This document shows, one piece after another, positions 8,154 through 22,921 of a DNA stretch of 64,000 nt. The notes beneath the pieces are model-generated. The model was not told the DNA's origin, did not search any database, and saw nothing but the letters and a program-made list of their open reading frames with translations. A program made the position numbers and the translations under genes. The stretch comes from Mycogone perniciosa. Taxonomy: Eukaryota; Ascomycota; Sordariomycetes; Hypocreales; Hypocreaceae. The DNA lies in the NCBI GenBank assembly GCA_025331125.1, contig JAOALB010000085.1, positions 1 to 64,000 on the forward strand. The letters run 5' to 3'. The number at the start of each line of letters is the position of its first letter. The stretch's first letter is position 1.

Positions 8154-11100
8154 ACCCTCCTTATAAGTATTTATAAATAAAAAAAGCAAATCTTAATAAA
8201 ATATTTATCTGGCTAAACCTCTTAGTATTAATATTATAATTCCTTAAAGTAAATATTAATAATATAAAGAAATAATAAAATACATATATTATAAAGAAAA
8301 GAAAACTAAAAATAAAATTACTATTATATATACTATTAATATCCTTATATTTAATTTATATTAAATTATTCTCTTTATATTAAAACCACTATAATTAAAT
8401 AATCTTATCCTAGTAACTTATATTTATCGCTAAGCATTCTAAACTGCTATCTGCTTATTTTATATTAATTATCTTATTACCTAAATAAATATATAGACTT
8501 ACTCTTAAATATTATCCTAAGCTGATTTATTTATTAATCCTGGCAAGGTTAAGCTATAGTATATATTTAAAGCTATAATTCTTTAAATATAAGGATATTA
8601 AGGTATCTTTTTTCCTATTATTACTGTAAAAGCCATGATTATAGCTTATCCTTTTTCGCCTAATTTTATAAAGCTCTTTTTATCTTCTTTTATTGCCCTT
8701 TAATTAAGTCTTTAAAAAAAGTCAAATCCTCCTCTAAACTCTTTATATCCTTTAATAGTGCCAGCGCAGTTAATAAAGGTTTTATAAATTATAGTATTAC
8801 TAAAAAATATATAAATTTACTTTTAGTTATTAATTTTACTATTACTTTTACTATAAATACTATTTAAATAGCTAGGCTAATAGTATTATTTTATTTCTTT
8901 ACTACTAGTATAGTCTATAAAAGTAAAGAGAATACTTTTTTCTTTTTAACTGCAGCTAATTTAATTATATAATAGTAAATATAAACATAGTTAAAGTTAA
9001 AGGTTAAGTTTTAAAAGTTAACTGTAAATATTATATCCTAGTTTATTTATATATTACCAGGAAAATAAATAATTACTAAAAAAAGCTATTATTATAGTAA
9101 ATTAAATAGTTTTCTTTTATAAAATTATTTACTAGCATTTTAAAATCTATTAAATACTACTTATTAATTTTTATTATATTCCTTTTATAAACTATCTTTA
9201 AAGGTGCCTATTAACTTTAATTAAATTTAATTAAATAATATTTAAATAAAAAAGGCAAGATATCTTTTATTTTTACTTTAAAGTCTATAACTATAAGTTT
9301 ATTTATAGTTATCGCTTAATATAAAACCTAAACTATATCTATATAGCTTTTAATAAAGTTTTTAAAGTATAGGTATTAGTATTAATTTTAAAGTAAAAGT
9401 TTAAACCCTTTTAAGTTAATTATCCTATATCTTTAAAGCTAAAAAAGATTAAAATTCTGCTTAAAGGTTTCGCTAATTAACTTAACTTAATATTAATAAA
9501 TCTTTAAAATATCTATTAAATTTGAAATAGGCTTAAATAGCCGCATTTATTAAACTTAGGTTATTTTATATATAGAATTATATAAAAGTTAAATAAATAA
9601 AAGAATCCAGCTGTTTTAAATATATAGGCTTATAGGTTAAAGAACTATTATATATAGCATTTACAGTTATCTTTATTAAAGTTAAAGTAATAGAGGTACT
9701 TTTATTTATTAAAAATATAAATGTATTAGTATTAAGGAAAATAAATAAACCCTATAAAGATTTATTTTCCTTTTATAAAGCTTTAAAAGTACTATAATCT
9801 ATTAAAGATCTTAAAAGCTTAAAATATTATTTAATTAAAAACAGCTATACCTTTAAATATATTTTAAGGTATTAAAATCTTTATTTAGGCAGCTTCTACT
9901 ATTAGTAATCCTTTTACTATTATATAAAGTATTATATTTAAATTAAAGTTCACTGCCTAGTTTTTATAAAAAAGGTTATATAGGAAATTATAAATATTAA
10001 TAATATAAAAAAGCTATATAAGTTTTTTAATATCTAATATCTATAAAAGCTTATTATAATATAAAGTACTACTAATAAATAATTTATTAATAGGTAATTG
10101 CAGGTAGCTATTAATATATTAATTAAATTAAAGGTAAATCTATATTAATTAATAGCTATACTGGCTTACTAGTAAGCTATTAGTAAGGTTTTATTTCTTT
10201 AGCTTAAAGAAATTGCTAGTGCAGCTAAAGGATATTTAGTTAATATAGTAAAAGAGTAGAGTTTTTAGTTTACCTTTTATAAATTAAAAAAATAAAGTAA
10301 AAGAGTATAAGTCTTTTTTTAAGCGAGATATTATAGTAAAAAGGAAAAGGGGTTAAATAAAATTAAATAATTATAGAATAAAATTTAAATTAAAGGCAAT
10401 ACTTAAACTAGTATAATATAAATTTTTAATAAATAAAAAAAGAAAAAAAAAGAAAAAGAGTATAGTATTACTTTTTATTTTTTTATAGGCGCAGGTATAT
10501 AGTTTAATATATAAAGTAATTTTCTTTATTATATATAAATTACTGCTTTTTTAAAGTAACCTTTTATAACTTATTTACCTTTTTATTTTTTTTATTTTTT
10601 ATTTTTCTTTTACTCCCTTTTCCTTTTTTTTATTTTATTACTTAATTATAAAAGATCCTGCTAAAAAGGGCTATTATTAATTACCTAATATAAGCAACTT
10701 TATTAATACACCTATTACTAGTAAAAAGACTTTTAAAGAGATTTATTTATCTTAAAAGGGTTAAATTTAACTTTACTTTCCTATTTAATTATCTACTTTA
10801 AATAAAGCTTTAATAAATAAGTATTATTTAATTAATATCTTTACTTTAACTTTCTTTAAATTTAAAAGTATTTTATTATTTAAATTATTAATAGTGTAAA
10901 TATTAGTTAAGTAAACCTGCTAATTTATTTAAAGGTTGCCTTTTCCTTTTTATTTAAATTATCTTTATTTTTATTATCCTTTATAAAAGGTTATACTTTT
11001 AAAGAATACTTTTAGCGTTATACTTTTAAAGGTTTTTAGTCCTATTTTTAGAATATTATATATACTATTAAAGGAAAAATACTTAAGCTAATCTATATTT

Positions 11101-11300
11101 TAATAGAGATTTTATATATTTATAGGTAGTTTTATTATACTCTTTTTAAGTAAATAAAGTATATTAAAGCCTTATTTATATTACTTTATAAATAGCGTAA
11201 TCTTTACTTTTATTAAAGGTGCCTTTAAACTTAGTCTATTACTATTATAGCTATTAAAAAGTATATCTTATTTCCTTTTTATAACTATATCTTTATTTTA
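8154..11300 (-). other. C1 3' region between pol and LTR, content unclear
   Basis: C2 (48581-50303 and 57970-58756) carries the same DNA with fewer mutations. On the element strand C2 has a stretch resembling coding sequence near 48850-49130 (NSGNYSLKYILQFNPARINK, with RIP-type stops around it). That suggests an extra open frame once followed pol. I do not recognise the protein. Long T- and A-rich runs occur near 10420-10650. Confidence 0.4.
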
Positions 11301-14300
11301 AGTTTCTAGTAACGGGACTATTTAAATTGCCTTTAATTTAAAGCCTTTTTATATATTTAGCGATATTCTTTTAACTATTAGCTTTAATAAAGCGATTAAA
11401 ATATAGCTATTACTTTTTTAAAAAAGGATTTAGCACCTTCCTCTATTAAGCTAATAGTCTTTAATTATTTTAATCCTTTAATAGCCTTTTATTTTATAAA
11501 GGACTTTTTTATTTTATTAAGAATAAAAAAGTAAAAAGTTAGGCAATTTAATAAGTTTAAAAACTTATTTTAGCCTTTACTATTAAAAGTAAAAGGTTAA
11601 TATAAATAAAGTAATTAATAAACTATTTAATTTTATAATTCTTTTTTTTATAGTATAATTAAGTTATACTTTTTATAGGCAGGGTAATAGACTTTAATTT
11701 AATAGCTATCTTTTCCCTTTTAAAAATAATATTTAATAACTATTTTTAAAAATATTATCTTTTACTTTTATTTATATATCCTTTATATAAAGGTAATTAT
11801 TTTAACTTATTTCATTTATCTTAAAAATTATTACTTTAAAGTATTAAAGGGGACTGTATTTTAATTAATATATCTCCTCCTTATTTAATTTATAGATATA
11901 TATCCTAGTTTTCGGCTAGATTATTCAATTTAATAACTTATATACCCTTTTAGCAGTTGAAGGGTTACTATAATATTTATTAAATTCTTAGCTATTAACA
12001 ATTTTAATTATAGCTTTATTAACTACTTCATCTTGAAATATATTATTGCCTATCTTTAAGCTTTTATTTATATAGGTTTCTTTATTATCTTTAACTATTT
12101 GCTAGCTAAATTTATTTTTTATAAACTTCTTTAAATATTCCTTTAAATAGGTTTTATTAAGCAGAATCCTATTTAATATTTTTAGCCTATAAGCTTTTAT
12201 TATTCCCGCTTAAAACTTAATCTTAAATAGTTTTAATTAATATATCTTTAACTTTATATCTTTTAATAGGTCCTTTTAACGTTTTGCATTATAAAGTAAA
12301 ATAAGGTTATTAAAGAGGAAAGGTTTAATTACCTTTTACAGAAAATATTAATTATTAGCGTTTATCCTTTTAGCTAATATTTAATAAAATACTATTACTC
12401 TCTTTTAGGCTATTTTTATATTTTCCTTTTTTTTTAAAAGTATAAATATATACTCTTAATTAATCTTTTATTATATAAACCTTATTTTAATCAATTAGCT
12501 ACTAATAGGCAATTTTACTTTTAAAGGGAAAATCAGTTTTTAGCCGAATAATAAGTAAAATATAAAGTATTTTATTAAGCCTTTTATAGTATATTTATTA
12601 ACTATAATTGCCTTATCTAGGTTTTAAAACCACTTTTTATTATATTTAGCCATTTTTACTAGTATTAATATTAAGCTTTAATAATTAAGCTCTATAAAGG
12701 TATTAGCTTTAAGGTTATATATTAATAGCTAGATAATCTTAATACCTAGATTAATTAATACTTATAAAAGTATTTTCTTGATTTTAAGTCCCCTCTTTAT
12801 AATAGCTTAAATTATTATATTAAATTAATAAATCCATTTAAAGATAAACTTTATTACTATCATAGATAATACAGTTAATATAAGTTCCACTTTTATTTAT
12901 CTATAACAGTTATATTTTCCTTTAAATAAATAAATATATCTTTAGTCGCTTAAAATATATTAAATATTAAAATAAACCTTCTCTATAAGTTTAGTTAGTT
13001 TTATTACTATAGCTAGTTCTTTAAGGCAGTATAGGTTAAAGCCTTAGCACTAAGGGTATAATATAACAGCTTTATATATATTATTTTATATCTATAGCTA
13101 TTAGTATTTTTCCTTTAAAAATTAAAAAATTACTTTTTATCTTTTATAATTTATTTCTATATAGTACTATTAAATAGCTATTTTCTTTATAGTTAAAGTA
13201 TTAAAAATAAATATAGGCTAATAGCAGTATTTTATTAATTTGGCCTATAACCTCTTATCTTTTATATAAAACCTTTTTGCCTTATTTTTTAATTATTAAA
13301 AGTCTATAGTTAAAAGATTAAATAGTCTTTATATTATTTAAAAGTATTGCGCAATGTACTAGGACTCTTTACTATACTCTTCTGTTAATAAAGTAAATAA
13401 AATTATATTTAAATATATATCTATAAAATCTTTTAAATCCCTTTTTTTTAGGCTTTAGCTTTATTTACAGCAGTTATTGGTTTATAGGATAAAGTATCTG
13501 CTATAGTATTCTCTTTCTGTAAAATATATTTAACTATAAAGTTAAAAAAAGGATCTAGCTAATCTACTAGGTTATATACCCGCTAAAGATATTATTAATC
13601 CTGCTATTTATTTAATTAATAACTAGTTTAGTATTTATTTTTAATATAAATAAAAGTCTATAAATATAAGTATATAGCCTTTTAAAGGCTTAAAATAAAG
13701 CTTTATACTCTTTTTTATAGTATTATACTTTATTTCTAATAAAAGCTAATACCTGCTTTTATACTAAATTAAGTATCTTTTTCTTTTTATAATTTATATT
13801 AAAACTGCCCTTTAACCTAATATACTAATATTAACTATTAAAATTACCTTTTTATATCTTTTACTTATATTTAATATTGCTAGTATTAAAGCGGAGGTAA
13901 TAAATTCTTTAAGTTTATTTATAGCTCGCTACTGCTTCTTAATCTATCTTTAAAAGGCATTTTTCTTTAATAGACTAATTAAAGGCTTTATAATTTAGGT
14001 AAAGTATTTAATTTAATATTTATAATAGCTAACTAAACTAAAGAAGAATTAAACTTTATTAATAGTTTTATAATTCTTTTATTTTTAAATTTTAATAATT
14101 TTCTTAATTATTAATTCCTATCCCTCTATATTATATAAATATCCTACTAACTCAGCCAATTTATAATAAAAGATTAATTTTACTGTTAAAATAGTATATC
14201 CTAATAGTTTAATATTAATTAAGGTTTTATTTAGATTTTAAAGGTACTTTAAAATATAGCATTAAACCTTAAATATTACTTTTTTATTATTATATAAAGA

Positions 14301-15600
14301 TTTTAATCCTTATACTGTAATATTATTTAAAAATAATTAATATACTATAAATATAAAATTAAATAATATCTATAAAATAATATATTAAAATTATATTATT
14401 AAGTTTATAATATTTATTAAAAGGGTATAGTATTTTGAAAGGCTAATAAAGCTTACACATATAATTATATTTTAACTGTTTTTATTAAAAGGAATTTAAT
14501 TATATTTTAAAAAGAAGCCTAGTAATAATAGTATTATATAGCCTATAAAATCCTCGCTAAATTAATTAGCGCTTAAAGGAATAAAGGCATCTTTAATAGT
14601 TACTTTATTTATTTATATAATAAAATTAATAAAGTAAAGGCTGCTATCTTTCTTTTATATTAAAAAAAATAGGTTCCTATATAGCCTATAGCCTTTTTTT
14701 AAAAGGCCTTTTTTAATATAGACTTACAGCAAATTAACTACCTTTTTTCTATCCCTTTAAAAATTAGGATACTGCTGCTTTATTAAATATTATATTCTAC
14801 TATATAAATAGTTTATAATAAGGCAATTTTAAAATTTAGCTTTTTATATTCTATAAGATTCCAGGAAAATACTATTTCCCTGTTTTTTAAAACTTATATT
14901 AAAATTACAGTTTCTTATATTATCAGTTTCCTTTTTACTATTTTTAAGATTACAGCTAATTAATCTAGTATAAGCCTTAACCTAGTCTTAATAAATAAGA
15001 ATTTTAAAGTAATATAATTAATAAAAGGAGGATTAAAGTTTAAGTTATCCTTTACTTTATCCTATTTCTTTTATTTCTAATAAAGACTCCTTATAAAGAT
15101 AAAACTATTAAATAATATCTTATTTATTATATAGATTTTTATACCTTTCTTTTTATATATAATATTAGTTTTAATCCTTTTACGTTTTTATATTTTCTTT
15201 TAAAGTTTTCTCTTTTAATCTTTTATTTCTTTAAACTTTTACATTATCTTTTTTAGTGTTTTTATTTAATCTTTTAAATTATTAGCTAATATTAATTAAA
15301 TTAAATCCTTTTTAGTTTATTTTAATAATTAATATAAAACCTCTTTTTTAAAAGTAAGCTAAACTTTTTCTAAACCTTTTTTTTATTTTATTAACTTTAT
15401 ATTTAATTATAAAGTTAATATTTATTTTAACTTTAAGTGATAAAATACCTTTATTTTATATTCCTAATAAATAGCTTTTATAGCTAAAGTAATAATTTAA
15501 ATATTTCTTATTTTATATTTTATATATAAATCTATATTCTTTAATATATAATTAAATATTAACTGCGCAGCTTAAACAAATAGTATTTTAAAAGTAAAGG
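11300..15600 (-). pseudogene. pol: C1 pol: reverse transcriptase, RNase H, integrase remnants
   Basis: Reading right to left, an RT palm relic (ILIYYFIDII) lies near 14360-14390. It is followed by the Gypsy connection (GYLYNIEG*ELI region) and RNase H around 13950-13250, with recognisable RAINKLKEFITSALILAILN, then RYKSRYQLL..IKYNT..KEYKAL, matching the family pattern of a shared-residue run before the RNase H Glu. Stops replace Gln and Trp codons throughout. Integrase is expected further left but could only be guessed. The boundaries given are approximate. Confidence 0.65.
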
Positions 15601-18600
15601 CATTAAAACTTTATTTAATATAATATAAAATCTCGCTAGTATTTATATATTGCCTATATATATTTAAATAACAGTTTCCCTAGTTATATTTATTTACCTA
15701 TTATTAAATGCAGTATTAACTATTTACTATGGGTATACCTTTAAACCATATTTTACAGCTAGTTAATTAAAAATAATATTTCCTTTTAACTTTAAATCTA
15801 TAAATACTTTAATAAATATACTGTTAAGCTGTTTTAACTATATTTATATTTAAAGTAGGTTTTATAAATCTTTAAAAATCTTTCTTATTTAAACTATATT
15901 AATTTAAGCGATTAATCTTTATTTTTAATTTACTTTATAGTTCATAGTAATATTTAATTACTTTAATTTATAAAAGTATACTTTTAATAATAATAAAGTA
16001 TTAAAGTTTTTAAAATTAATTAATTTTTTATTTAAAAATCCTTTTATTTATAAAGATTATAAAGGCGCAGCTTTAGAATATTAACCTTATAGTAATTAAA
16101 TAGTTGATATAGTTAATTTTATATATACAGCTATTATATTTAATTTCTTTAATAGTTTTCTTTTAAAGGGTATTTATAGGCAAAAAGAGATATTATTTAA
16201 TATAAAGCAGGTTTAGAAATAATTAAGTTAATTTTCCTATAAAATTATATTTTAGTAATTCTTTATAACTTTATAATTAAGTCTACTTTTAAAGTATTTG
16301 CAAGTTTTAAAATAATATTTAAAAAAGTATTAGTTTTAAGTTTAATTGCATTATCTAGAATTACAGTTTAGATTAGTATTTTAATTTACTTTATTTTTAA
16401 TAATTCCTTTTTATTCTTAGTCTTTACTATTATATTATTTTTACTGTATTATAGTTTAAATAGTATAGTCTTTAAAATTATAAGTATAAAGTTTAAATGC
16501 AGTTACTGTTTTTTAATTAACTGCTTTAATTAAAGCAGTAATAGTTCCTTTTTAATTTATTTATCTACTTTATTAATTATTTAAATATACTTTTATCCTT
16601 TATTAACTATAAAGTGAATAAAAAAAGTTAAATTAAATAATTTTATAGTTAAATAGTTTTAGTTATATTTATTTAAGCGGTTTTTAAAGGAATTTATTTT
16701 AGCTAGGTTTATAAAGATACTTTTAGCCCTATTTATACTTATATTATTTTATTTACTGCTAATCATTTAATTTTTACCTATAAAGTATATAATATTTATT
16801 ATTAATCCCTTTATAAGGACTATATTTAACCTTTATAGTAATTTAATTTTAAATATATTTTTATACTATATTTTCATAAACTATATTAAAAAGTTTAATT
16901 TTATAATAGTTTATTGTTTAATTAAAAAAGTTAAGTTTTATCTTTTTTAGAAATAATAAGCTTAATAAAACTTTATTTTAAGCTTTAAATACCTCTACTT
17001 AAAGCGCTAGTATTTTTTATATATAGGTTTTAATAATTGTAATTACTATAATAAGTTAAACTAAGACTAGGATTTTCTATAGGCCTACTTAAACTATTTT
17101 TGCCTTTAAATTATATATTATAAACCTATAGCCTTTATTATAGGCTAGCTTAGTGTAGTTTTAAAGGAAATAGCTTTTATTTATATAATACTAATAATAT
17201 TTTATATTTACAGCTGCCTTTAAATAATAATAAAGGAAAAAGTTTAATATATTATTTTATAAAAGGTTTATTATATTAATATTATTAATAGCAATTATTA
17301 ATATAAAAAGTCTTTATTTAAGTTTATTACTATTAATAGTAATATTATAATACTCTCTTTCCTTTAAATTTATTATTTTAGCTTTTTAATTAAAGAGATA
17401 AACTATTAATTTATTAAATCTTTTAAATAAAGCGTTTATTTAATCTTTAAACTATAAAGATATATTAAATTTTATAGGCTTAAACTACTGCTTTTTCCGC
17501 CTTTTTAAAATTAAGTTTATTTTTAACTTAAATAAATTAAATATATACCTAACTTTAAAAGGAGTTTTTATAGATTTTTAAAAATATACTCTTCAAATGT
17601 TAAATTCTGCGAGCGTTTTATTATAAAAAAGTATTTAAACTTTAATATACTTTAACTTTTTAAAATTATTAATTTCTTTAATTTTTTTAAAGGCTATTAC
17701 TAATTGAAGCAGCTTTAATAGCATTGCTTTAATAATATTATAGGAATATAATATAACTGCTTTTTAATTTCTTTTATTAAACCTTTTATAAAAGTATTAA
17801 TATTAAAGTAATTAATTTATTATAAATTATATTTTAATAAGCTTATAATAATAAAAGTTTTAAAGCTATATAGTATATAACTTTAATTGTTTTTTATTAT
17901 ACTGCTTATAATATTATATAAACTCTTTTTTAATTTTATTTTAATTAATACTTTTTTTAATAAAAGTTTAAATTATTTTTTATTCTTTTAGTTTTATAAA
18001 TAACTTTGAATACCTCTTTTAATCTTTTATTAAAATTCTTTAATCTTTTATTTTTTTACTTATAATTCTTTAAAAACTAAAAAATATTTTTACTATTAAA
18101 TCTATTTATAAAATTAATCCCTATAGGTAACTTTATTCTTTAAATATTCTGAAAAGTTTAAACGAAAAAAAAAACTTTTAAAAAAGTACTTTCCTATTTT
18201 CTATTAAAGAATTTAATTTTTCTTTAATTTCTATTATAATAGATTTAAAAGGTATTAATATTAGGCCAGGTATATAATTAAATAATTCCTTTAATTAAGG
18301 TTTTAAAGAAAAGGTTATATTTAATACTTTAATAATTAAAAACTATTTATTTACTTTTAATCCCCTTATTTCAAGTTAAAATAAACTAATAGAGTTTTAA
18401 TTTAATAATCTTTTAATAATAGAATACCGTTTATCCTGCTAGTTTAAATCGTTTAACTTAAATATTTAGCTAGTATAAATATATTTTTTTAAGTAAAAAA
18501 AGGATATATTCCTTTTATAAAAGGGTTATAGTAAAGTATTCCTTTATAGTAAAAAGTTCTTTTATAATAAAAAAGGGTTTTATTTATTTATTTAAAATAA

Positions 18601-19383
18601 TAAAATTAACTGTTTTCTTAAAAATAGTTTCCTTTATTAATATTAGTTTCGCAGTATTAAATTATTATCTTTTTTAAATCTCCTTTAAATAGCTTTAATA
18701 CAAATAAAGGTAGTTTATATATAAAAGATTATAAAAGTAGTTAAAATAGTATTTTTATTAAAAATTAAAGAAAGTTTAGCGAAAAAGGTTAATAAAACTA
18801 AAATAAAGTCTTTATATTAAAAGATTAAATAATTAATCTATTTTTTACTAATTTTCTATAATTGCTTTATTAGCTAACTTATAAAGTTATAAGCAAAACG
18901 AGAGTTATAATAATATATCGCTAATTTAAAGGGGATTATATTATATAAAGCTAATTATTTAATTTATATATTTACCGTTACTATATTAATTAATCTTTTA
19001 ATAATCCCCTTTAATTCCTTAACCTTTTATTAATAGGTATTATAAGCTTATAGTTTTTTAAGATTTCGCTTATTTATTATATTTTAATATATTATACTTA
19101 AATTAATTAATCTTAATTCCTATATTTCAGAAATTGCAATTAAATAACCTATATTTTCGGAATTAAGTATTATATTAATCTATATTTACTGGCTATAATA
19201 AAAGGTTTTTAGGCTATTTCTTTTAGTTAATTATCTTATACTCGCCTAAAGACTTATTAAAGTTAGCCTATAATTCTATTAATAGTTGAATAAAAGTAGG
19301 TTTTAGTAGCAGTATAAAAGTGTCTTTAGTAATTGCTTCCTGTAATGCAATCCCTGAAATTTCCCTTTATCTTAATTACCAGT
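15600..19383 (-). pseudogene. gag: C1 gag and 5' pol region, heavily degraded
   Basis: Downstream of the 5' LTR and primer site (19381 leftward), the element strand reads a Gln-rich frame with RIP stops near 19340-19000. Its position makes it Gag. No zinc knuckle or protease motif could be read with confidence, so the limits of gag are not defined. Confidence 0.4.
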
Positions 19384-19781
19384 TTTATTAAAGGGGAATC
19401 AGCGCTCTAAATATATATATACACCAATACTAACTAAAATAAAGCGCAAGAACTATACTTTTAATAGAACTATAAAGCTGTAATTTAATAATATAGGGAC
19501 TAAAAGATACTCTAAATTATTTAATTATAATATCTGCAGTTAAAAGCAACTAATAGTTACCTCTTTACACTTTAATAGCTATAAAATTACAGGTAAAGGT
19601 AATATATTAAAGGAGAATGCAGGTTAATTTATTTTATTAAGCTAGATTTATCTGTTTATCTTTATAGTATTATACCTCTTTAATTTAATAGTTGCTTAAA
19701 TAAGCAATTAACTTTATTTAAGTAAGCTAATAAAAAGGACTATAAGTGCATTAAATATATTAATGACCCCCGATAAACTAG

Positions 19782-20654
19782 GATAATATAATAAAAGGCA
19801 AAAAACACTCTTTTTATAAAAGCAGAAATAAATATTTATATTAACTTTATTACTATTAAGTTTAGCTTAATATTAAGGGAAGGCTAATATATTAAAATAC
19901 TTGTCAGTTTAAAGATAAATATGAATAGTAATAGTAATTATAACTCTTTAATATTTAGTTTTTTAAGCTCCCCTTTTATCTCTTTTATATAGTTAAATAC
20001 TGGAATTAATACTTTTAAAGCTTTATAAAGCATTAAAGCTAATAATTAAACTCTCTTTAAAAACTATATAATAGTCCTTTATATAGTCTATAAAGCATTT
20101 AATAATATTATAGTTTAATACCTAGTAAATAAAAAATGAAATATTATTATTTAAATAACCTAAAACTTTATTAATTACTATAATATTAATAATATTACTA
20201 TTAAACTATAACTTGAAGGTATTAAAGACTCCTATACTAATAAACTATATATTAGCCTTTTATTTAATAAATTATATTAAATATACTTTTAAATATATAC
20301 TACTATAACTTACTAAATGCAATAAACGAAAATCTTTTAATTAATATTAAAGAAAACCTATAAATCTTTATTAAATTAAATTTAAAATAAGTAATGTAGA
20401 AATATAAAGTATACTATATTTATATAATAATTATAGGAATTATTTAATAAAGATTTAATGTAATAATTTAAGTGTTATTCATAAAAACAGGATAATTATT
20501 AACCTTAATTAATTAAAATATTAAGTAAAGGATTTTTAATAAAGAAAATAAGATTAGCGCTTTACTAGGCGCTATAAAGGTTAAGGCAGCCTAGCAATAA
20601 TATATATATATAGTCTTAAAATACCTAGAGAAAATTTTAAGTTTTTTTAATAAT
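19782..20654 (+). other. Probable LINE 5' part, heavily degraded
   Basis: This lies between C1 and solo LTR B. Removing LTR B joins it to the endonuclease-bearing segment at 21241, so it is probably the upstream part of the same non-LTR element. No domain is readable. Several short frames start with ATG but all are broken. Confidence 0.4.
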
Positions 20655-20659
20655 ATAGA

Positions 20660-21240
20660 TATTAAAAAGGAGGGCTAAAAAGTAAGGATTTTAGTGTATT
20701 TAGGTAACTTTCCTATTTTGGCTAGACTTGGAATTAGGCCCGACGCTAGGACTAAGTTTAGGAGGAACTTTAGTGTAAGTTAAGAAATTTCTATTATCTT
20801 GAACAATAACAATTAAGCTAGGACCAGCTATCCTGCCTACCCTAGACTGAATATAATAGCTATAATAGCTATTATAAAAAATCTAACTAAAATGGTTTCT
20901 TGTTTGTATGGCTATAAGTTGATTTGGCCGATTTCCTATATAAATAAATTTTACAGAAAATAGGAATAGGGCTATAAACCTAATTCTGCCGCTATACTCC
21001 TATTATTTAATTAAAGGACTATTATAAAAGATAAAGCTATTGTTTATACAGTTACTTTTATACCAGCCGTATATATATTAGATATTCTATAGCTTTTTAG
21101 CTATTAGTTTAATTACAAATTAATTGTTTATTTATTGTTAACCTAATTAAACTCTTAGTTATTTCCTTATTGCTGTATTAAATACAGCTTCCTAGAAGCT
21201 ATATATAAATAAGGTTTAGTATAACCTTGTTATTTTAACA
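20660..21240 (+). mobile_element. Solo LTR B
   Basis: 581 bases from TATTAAAAAGGAGGG to CCTTGTTATTTTAACA, with ancestral ends TGTTAACAAGG and TTTTAACA. It is flanked by ATAGA (20655-20659) and ATAAA (21241-21245), which differ only by a RIP-type G-to-A. It matches 22922-23502 in the opposite orientation with the same length. No internal region of family B is present in the window, so its superfamily is unknown. Confidence 0.88.
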
Positions 21241-22794
21241 ATAAAAGTAAATTTCTTTAAAGCTGCTAAACTGGAAGTAAAGATTTAAACTAGCTAAAAC
21301 TTAATTAATATTTAATTCTTAAAATAATAATATTAAAATTAATAAAGGAAAATAATATTATTCTTTTTGTTACATTATTTGATAAAGAATTTACCTTTTT
21401 AACTTTAATAAAATAGTAAATTTAATATAAAAAACTATTCTTTTACTATAATATATAACCTACTAAAGCTTTTACTTTTAATAAATATATTAAAGGAAAT
21501 TTAAATATAGCCTTTATAGCGGCTTTAAGTATAAAATATATGTCTGCCTATTAAATATTTAATGTATTAACTGCTTAAAGCTATATAAGGCTATATATTA
21601 ATAGTGCCTAGCTAAACTCTTCTGCAGCTATAGAAAATTAATACATCTTTTAAACATAAAATTATAGGAAATTTAATAATAAAAACTAAAGGTTATTTAA
21701 TAAACCTATTTTATAGTCTTGAAGCTTTTAAGTAATATAACAGTAACTAGCTCCTTTAAATTATTATATATAGCAGTAGCAGAAAAGCTATAATGCTTTT
21801 AAGTAATTAAAAAAAGGTTATATTTAAAGATAATAACTTTTAGTAATTTAAATAAATTTTAAGAAATTTAACTAAAATAAAAAAGAAGGAATTTAAAGAA
21901 TATTTTAAGTTAATATTAATAAAGTAAAGCTAATATATAATACTATTTTTATTTTTATAGTTAAAAAGGGCTATAATATTGTTTCAATATAAGAACTATA
22001 TATAAATATTAGTTAAAGAAATACTGTTATATAGTATAATATAAAGGATTTTAAATATTTCTTTTAATAGTAATTTAAATAATTATTCGCTAAAACTATT
22101 TAAGATCTCTTTTAGGTTAATATAAATAAAACTATAAGTATTAAGCTTTATAGAGAATATAGTATATTTAAATCTTTTAATATTTTATTTATATAGTTAA
22201 TCGCTAAAAACTATATAATACTTAAAGACTTTAATATTATTTACTAGTTATAGTAAGCGATTAATAATTATAATTAAAGTATATTAATAGTTAACTAGGC
22301 TTTTAAAACTGAATTTTGTCTCTGTAAACTATTAAATACTTTAATTTATATATTAAATAATATAATTAGCCTAGTATTCTTTAATATATTATTAATAAAA
22401 GCTATACTAGAAAAGTATTTATTTACTAGGTTTAACTATATTATATTAAATATTATAATCCTAGCTTTAATTTACTGCTTAATACTATTTAAAGGGCTAA
22501 AGGTTAAAAGGGACAATAATAAAGAATACTTTGTTATTATAATTAGAAAAGGGATTTTATTTTTCCTTTTTATTAATTAATAATAATAGCTATAAGTTAA
22601 ATAGTTAAAGTATTATTATCTTTCTTTTATAGATTTATTAAAATAATAAGCTAACTATTAAGTTAATTACTTTTTAAGTTATAATAGGGAGTTAAATATA
22701 AAAAAAGCTATTAAGCTTTTTTAACTGTTAAAAGAATAGCAGCTATATTACTAAATACCTATTTTTATAATAGTTAAAAGTCTTTTAAAAAAGC
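21241..22794 (+). pseudogene. Non-LTR (LINE, Tad-like) ORF2 endonuclease region
   Basis: An apurinic-endonuclease-like domain is readable on the plus strand. YIILKDFNIIY (GAC at 22227-22229) matches the family YxxxGDFNxHH motif. LNNIISLVFFNI follows and fits the STIDLxF block. TRFNYIIL (22425-22448) fits the GSDH block. Order and spacing agree with LINE ORF2 endonucleases. There are many RIP stops. Gypsy A3 interrupts the element at 22794/22800 and it resumes at 30918. Confidence 0.7.
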
Positions 22795-22921
22795 AATAAT
22801 ATAATAGTCTAGGTTGATCGTTAACAGTTAAACCAAGTTTCGTAAGTTTATATTAATAAAGAGGTTAAAGATAAATACTAAGCAGGGTAATATTGTTATA
22901 ATTCTATAAAATAGGCAGTTT

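Larger units (their letters stand above)
7760..19777 (-). mobile_element. Full-length Gypsy element C1 (12.0 kb), RIP-degraded
   Basis: The LTRs at 7760-8153 and 19384-19777 are both 394 bases. CTAG flanks the element on both sides (7756-7759 and 19778-19781). Orientation is minus. Reverse transcriptase and RNase H read right to left. A TGG-type primer binding site (TGGTAATTAAG) lies two bases inside the right LTR. A purine tract (AAGGAGGG) abuts the left LTR. The LTR ends are unusual, TTTATCGGGGG and CTCAACAAA, not TG/CA. The 11.2 kb interior is long for Gypsy and leaves about 3 kb between integrase-like sequence and the 3' LTR. Confidence 0.88.
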
